Part shown: in pieces, positions 22,645 to 26,202 of the stretch
Layout of the letters: each line of letters starts with the position of its first letter
Numbering within the stretch: the stretch's first letter is position 1
Translations under genes and position numbers: made by a program
Notes under the pieces: generated by a model
What the model was told of the DNA's origin: nothing
Seen by the model: the letters and a program-made list of their open reading frames with translations, nothing else
Databases searched by the model: none
Assembly: GCA_039934875.1 (NCBI GenBank)
Contig: JBDTLH010000215.1
Coordinates: 1-26,202, forward strand
Source: JBDTLH01 sp039934875
Lineage (GTDB): Bacteria; Acidobacteriota; Terriglobia; Terriglobales; Acidobacteriaceae
Direction: 5' to 3'
Length of the DNA stretch: 26,202 nucleotides

Positions 22645-23190
22645 ATGCATGATTGGATCAAAGTCCTCATCAGCACCTTCGTGGGCTTCTTCGGAGGGGT
22701 GGCGGCCGAACCGGTCAAGCTGCTGCTTGCCAGCCAGTTGCATCGCCGCACCTTCCGCAAATCGGTTTACGCCGAACTGGTGGTAGTGAGCGGCAGAATG
22801 GCGGCGCTGGTGCAATACTCCAAGACCCAGCCAACACCGGAGGCGCTCGCTTGGGGACTTCGAACTTTCGATCTCAGCCCCATCACGCTCGATGTCTTTG
22901 AGCACTATTACACCGCGGAGCGCCCGCTACTCTACTCGGTCAGCGAAGCCCCCTGGTTCATACACATCCACCGCATGGTTAAGCACGTCAATCAAGTGCC
23001 GGAAGAGAATGCGATCGAGAAGGTCTGCGAGATCCGCAAGGCCCTCGAACACATCTACTCGCTCGCCGAGCGCGGATCGTTGCAATCCAAGGTGCTCAGC
23101 GATAATGCCCGGGAGTGGCGCGCCACCGACCATAACCTGAGCACTGCTGGTGTTCCCGGGCGCTCGCGCGCAGTTGCCGTAAAACGGTAA
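22645..23190 (+). CDS. Hypothetical protein with one N-terminal membrane segment
   Basis: 181 residues, MHDWIKVLISTFVGFFGGVA at the start giving a probable N-terminal membrane helix (about 5-21), followed by EPVKLLLASQLHRRTFRK. The rest is a soluble, mostly helical domain with several Trp/His/Tyr residues (FEHYYTAERP, WFIHIHRMVKHV). It ends in a basic tail, SRAVAVKR. I do not recognise the family. The layout resembles small proteins anchored on the cytoplasmic face, since the positively charged stretch follows the helix. It converges with the hydrolase gene after 37 bases. Confidence 0.65.
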   Translation: MHDWIKVLISTFVGFFGGVAAEPVKLLLASQLHRRTFRKSVYAELVVVSGRMAALVQYSKTQPTPEALAWGLRTFDLSPITLDVFEHYYTAERPLLYSVSEAPWFIHIHRMVKHVNQVPEENAIEKVCEIRKALEHIYSLAERGSLQSKVLSDNAREWRATDHNLSTAGVPGRSRAVAVKR

Positions 23191-23227
23191 GCTCTGCTGA
23201 CCTTCGACACCCGATTTCTGATTTTGA

Positions 23228-25258
23228 CTACTGCTCCGCGACATCCCACTCCGCCGCGCCCCGCTCCATGATTGCCGGCAAGTCCTCCGGCATAATGAAG
23301 CGCTGCTGAATCAATTTTTTGGCGGCGTCTTTATATTTTGCGAGGTAATCCTCCTTCGACGGGTAGCGCTCCGCGATCGCCTTGCGCGGATCATGATTGG
23401 CCTTTCGCTCCGCCTCGGTCTTCGCGAGCGGAATGTAGGACCCGAGAAAGCTCACCCGCTGCTCCGGGGCGCCGATTGAGGGGCTGCGCAGGTTCCATCC
23501 CGTATAGGTTGCGAGCGGGAGTTGCATCTCCGGCAGGCGCACTCCGCCAAGATCGTTACCGTCGGCATCCGCCTGCGGAACCAGCGCGGGAAAGGGCGCG
23601 CCCACTTCGGGCGGCTCGATGCTGGCAATCCCCTTGCGCAGAAATTCCTGGCCGAAATAAAGATGATAAGCCTGCTGGTTTGTAGCCGGAACATTCACGC
23701 CCTCAATCGCCGGGAACTTCAACTGCGCGCGCGGGACCAGCGTTCCCTCGCTGATGTGGGGATAAACGCTCTCCGGCGGTGGAGTGTTTTTCGCGACCCA
23801 TGCGTCCATGTTGGTAATCATCGCCCGCCAGAACCACACAACCGGGTTCGGGTCCTCCTTCTGCTGGCCCTTCAACTCGCCTGCTCCGAACAGCGGAGGA
23901 AATGGCCCGGAAAAATGTTGCAGCCCGGCGAAGTAGTAGATGCGCGTCTCCGCCGGTATCTCCACGTCCGCCTTGCCGTCCGCCGTGGTATGAATCAGCG
24001 ACGCCGCCCGCCCCCAATACTCATATGATGTGTTGCTGTAGAAAATCTTCGGCGTATGCGTCGAGTATTGCAGCAGCCCCTGGGTAATTCCATTCACCGC
24101 ATCGTGCTCCGGCAAATCAGTGAAGGGGAAGAGGTCGGTGGGGTAGAAGAGCGCGTTCATGGGCTGCGCATCGCGCGAGGGCTGGGCAAAGCGATGATTG
24201 AAGCTGCCTCGCCCCGCGCCAGCCACATGCGACAGCACGCCATCGAGTGCCTGCCGGTCGCTTTCGTCGGTATTGAAATTCTGGTAAAGGAACTGGTGCA
24301 GGAAGCGTCCCGACTGCGAGATACCCATGGCGTATGCGCGCTTCACTGGGGCCAGCGCTTTCGCATCATACTTTGACCAGGCTATGAAATCGCGCACCCC
24401 CGCCAGGCCGAGCCCCTCCACCACCGGGTCCTGCGCGACATAAACCACTTCGTATATCCTTCCCTTCTCAAAGCCGCCGTCGAGCGTGATCGAGTGATGG
24501 TCCGCGCCGAACTTCCATTGCGTGCGCGGAATGACGGTCCGCTTCGCCAGCGGAGAATCGCGCACCGTCAAGACATTTTGCGGCGAGTCAGGATCCGACA
24601 CATCGTAGCTATTGCCACCGTTGCGCCCCACCAGGATGTGCGACAACGGCCAGCTTTCCGCGCGCTCAAAGGGGGTGAAATCCGCGCGCACCAGCCCCGT
24701 AATGTGTCCGCCGCCACGCTCGTGCGCCACCGGAGCATACAACCGCAGCACGTTGGGGGCCTCGGGCACGTCCCACTGCCAGCCCAGCCACGCCAGCGTG
24801 TATCCGCGATTCATCAGGAAGCCATCGCCGAACTCCTGCTCGGTCTGGGGATCGCGCGATCCCTTGGCCCGCTGCACGAGGGACAGCATCCCTTTACCGC
24901 CACGGTTGGTGACCTCGAACAGCATCGCCCCGTTGCCACGCGCCGTTTGCTTCGGCCGCAGGATGTAGAAGTCGGCGGAGTACTCCACCTCGCCCTGCGC
25001 ATTGCGGGGCGCGAGATCGAGGTCAACGATCTGCCGGTCGTGCACATTGCCGGGATCGGCGGTGAAGTAAATCTTTCCCGCAATCTTCTCGTACGCGCCG
25101 GCCGAACCAAAGCTATTGCCGCCCAATACGTCCTGCCGCGAAGTGACCTCTACGTGATCAACCTTCGCAACGGCGCTGACCGAGGTCAGAAACAGAGCGG
25201 CGGATATCAGGAGAACAGCAAAGGGAGAAAAACGATTTATCCTCATCGGCAAGAGCAT
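23228..25258 (-). CDS. Secreted alpha/beta-hydrolase domain protein (PF20091-like)
   Basis: 676 residues. A signal peptide with a long hydrophobic core (SPFAVLLISAALFLTSVSAV) is followed by KVDHVEVTSRQDVLGG and a beta-rich N-terminal part (EVTNRGGKGML, YTLAWLGWQWDVPE). The nucleophile region is YAMGISQSGRFLHQ, where S314 sits in G-x-S-x-S. LPEHDAVNGITQGLLQYS and TRIYYFAGLQH occur in the C-terminal half. The pattern fits the large alpha/beta-hydrolase domain-containing proteins of unknown substrate. ATG codons at 25258 and 25246 are both compatible with the signal peptide; the frame is open to 25390, but upstream residues are low-complexity and basic. It is divergent from the VbhA-Fic pair. 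Confidence 0.85.
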   Translation of the reverse strand: MLLPMRINRFSPFAVLLISAALFLTSVSAVAKVDHVEVTSRQDVLGGNSFGSAGAYEKIAGKIYFTADPGNVHDRQIVDLDLAPRNAQGEVEYSADFYILRPKQTARGNGAMLFEVTNRGGKGMLSLVQRAKGSRDPQTEQEFGDGFLMNRGYTLAWLGWQWDVPEAPNVLRLYAPVAHERGGGHITGLVRADFTPFERAESWPLSHILVGRNGGNSYDVSDPDSPQNVLTVRDSPLAKRTVIPRTQWKFGADHHSITLDGGFEKGRIYEVVYVAQDPVVEGLGLAGVRDFIAWSKYDAKALAPVKRAYAMGISQSGRFLHQFLYQNFNTDESDRQALDGVLSHVAGAGRGSFNHRFAQPSRDAQPMNALFYPTDLFPFTDLPEHDAVNGITQGLLQYSTHTPKIFYSNTSYEYWGRAASLIHTTADGKADVEIPAETRIYYFAGLQHFSGPFPPLFGAGELKGQQKEDPNPVVWFWRAMITNMDAWVAKNTPPPESVYPHISEGTLVPRAQLKFPAIEGVNVPATNQQAYHLYFGQEFLRKGIASIEPPEVGAPFPALVPQADADGNDLGGVRLPEMQLPLATYTGWNLRSPSIGAPEQRVSFLGSYIPLAKTEAERKANHDPRKAIAERYPSKEDYLAKYKDAAKKLIQQRFIMPEDLPAIMERGAAEWDVAEQ

Positions 25259-25464
25259 AGCAGAAGCAGCGGCTCGCGATGGTCTGAGTGCCGCACGGAA
25301 ATAGAGACCGGTGCGTGGCTGCCGGGTAGAAGTTGGAGAGGGACGGAAGGCGCGGAGCAATGCGAGGTGGGGTATAGCTGTCTTGCTCATGCGTGGAGAT
25401 TGTAACGTGAGCAGCGGCAGATTTTGTGGTGGTAGTCAGGGTAGCAGACTAGTAAAATATAGAT

Positions 25465-25686
25465 ATGGCGACATGGCCTAAGACATTCATCGATTCCAAG
25501 CCATTGACCGACGTCGAATTGGCAGAGCGCCGCTATGCGGTCCAGAACACTATTGGCACCTTGAGAATCGAGGGCCTAGAGATGCCCGCGAACGAACTCG
25601 ACATTCTTGAGCGCTATGCGCGCGGGACAATTGAAGTGGAACAGGTGCGCGCTGAGATGGCGGCGCTGCCCTTAAAGTGCCACTGA
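25465..25686 (+). CDS. VbhA-like antitoxin of a class I Fic system
   Basis: 73 residues. The inhibitory helix motif [S/T]-x3-E-[G/N] is present as T32-LRI-E36-G37 in QNTIGTLRIEGLE; in VbhA-type antitoxins the glutamate reaches into the ATP site of Fic and blocks the gamma-phosphate. The tail, PANELDILERYARGTIEVEQ, fits the family's second helix pair, in which a sequence of this kind precedes the toxin. It ends 6 bases before the fic ATG. There is no ribosome site; a TAAAAT at 25453-25458 would start transcription at the ATG, so the message may be leaderless. Confidence 0.85.
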   Translation: MATWPKTFIDSKPLTDVELAERRYAVQNTIGTLRIEGLEMPANELDILERYARGTIEVEQVRAEMAALPLKCH

Positions 25687-25692
25687 GCGTTG

Positions 25693-26037
25693 ATGGCGAA
25701 GGTAGGGCCGCACGATCCTCATTTCGACCCGAACTGCGGCGTTCTCCGAAATTTTCCAGGCATAAGCGATCCGGAGTCTCTTACCATCTTTGAACGGCGC
25801 TTTTCCGCGGCTCGCAGCCTGGAGCTTTTGCAGAAGCCGATTATCGGCGCCTTCGACCGATCACACTTGCAGGCGATCCATAAATATATTTTTCAGGACG
25901 TCTATCCCTGGGCAGGAGAGCCGCGCGCGGTCAATATCTCGCGCAGCAGTGCGCCTTTCGCGGCGGTCGAGTTTATGGCGAGCTATCTGGAGGAGGAGTT
26001 GCGGGAGCAGATGTATAACGCGCGTAACATTCAGTAG
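25693..26037 (+). pseudogene. Fic-domain toxin, truncated before the catalytic motif
   Basis: 114 residues. The N-terminal half of a Fic domain is good: GVLRNFPGISDPESL, then a helix, IIGAFDRSHLQAIHKYIFQD, and VYPWAGEPRAVNIS, where the WAGE-R segment is a hallmark. Fic proteins continue for about 40 residues to HPFx[D/E]GNGR, the AMP-transfer motif. Here a TAG follows MYNARNIQ, and no HPF-GNGR sequence occurs in any frame of the remaining 165 bases. The toxin should therefore be inactive. The TTG one codon upstream is an alternative start. It follows the antitoxin by 6 bases, with the operon order usual for VbhA-VbhT type modules. Confidence 0.8.
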
Positions 26038-26202
26038 ATCTCATTTCCTTAATCTATTTTAGATTCAAGTCTATTCTGCTCCGCATGCCAAGCAACAGTA
26101 TGGCGTCGTGCGGCAACTGTTTGAAACTGCTCCGCAGGTTGAGATGTTTTCACTCGTTTTTCTACGGAGATTCTCAGATCCAATGTTTTCAATACAGACA
26201 CA
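26038..26202. other. AT-richer tail after the broken Fic gene
   Basis: From just before the fic stop codon the composition becomes visibly more AT-rich (for example TTTCCTTAATCTATTTTAG). A plus-strand frame is open from 26063 to the window end (46 codons, no start at its beginning), reading KQQYGVVRQLFETAPQVEMF in part. It could be a decayed gene fragment such as the end of a methyltransferase-type gene, or chance. The change at 26028-26040 may be a deletion or insertion junction. Confidence 0.4.

Noticed and set aside
24494..25405. Open frame of 303 codons on the plus strand
   Set aside because: Antisense to the secreted alpha/beta-hydrolase and composed mainly of Arg/His/Gln runs without any motif.
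1..26202. tRNA or rRNA genes
   Set aside because: No cloverleaf with a GTTC-type T-arm or rRNA-like sequence was noticed while reading the intergenic regions.

Overview
This is a high-GC bacterial segment from an unidentified genome. The gene families suggest Acidobacteriota (Terriglobia-like): a pair of secreted amidohydrolases in tandem, an SRPBCC/ArsR/DUF899 operon, M28 peptidases, a fibronectin-III lipoprotein beside a deoxynucleoside kinase, and interspersed repeats rich in inverted repeats. That assignment comes from recognising families by eye and is an inference; no rRNA or tRNA gene is present to fix it.

Bases 1-11000 hold the end of an M28 peptidase and then a cell-surface polysaccharide locus. 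It contains a GT4 and a GT2 glycosyltransferase (+), a Wzx-type flippase (-), a Wzy-type polymerase (+), and a tightly coupled five-gene operon on the minus strand: RmlD-like reductase, FnlA-type dehydratase/epimerase, FnlC-type 2-epimerase, WbuB-like glycosyltransferase and a GT-C membrane glycosyltransferase. The three sugar genes fit a route from UDP-GlcNAc to a UDP-2-acetamido-2,6-dideoxy-L-hexose (L-QuiNAc or L-FucNAc). WbuB would transfer the sugar, Wzx would flip the lipid-linked unit and Wzy would polymerise it. No initiating phosphoglycosyltransferase and no Wza/Wzc export genes are in view.

Bases 11000-14500 hold a probably decayed hypothetical gene, pgsA with a visible promoter, a repeat-bearing intergenic region, and a four-gene operon: SRPBCC protein, ArsR regulator, DUF899 thioredoxin-like protein and a tiny CPMC-containing membrane protein. 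This operon has a well-formed promoter with an 8-bp-arm palindrome filling the -35/-10 spacer, a likely ArsR autoregulatory operator.

Bases 14500-21700 hold two secreted amidohydrolases (one canonical, one that has lost its HxH metal motif and carries a repeat element inside its signal-peptide region), a large membrane-anchored M28 peptidase, a deoxynucleoside kinase and an FnIII lipoprotein.

Bases 21700-26202 hold yqeY, whose stop codon lies inside a ten-unit heptanucleotide repeat, two unrecognised small membrane-associated proteins, a secreted alpha/beta-hydrolase, and a VbhA-Fic toxin-antitoxin pair. The Fic toxin stops before its catalytic motif and is followed by an AT-richer tail.

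The least explained items are the SRPBCC-ArsR-DUF899-CPMC operon with its operator, the repeat element embedded in the amidohydrolase leader, the heptamer repeats at gene 3' ends, and the antitoxin retained beside a broken Fic.
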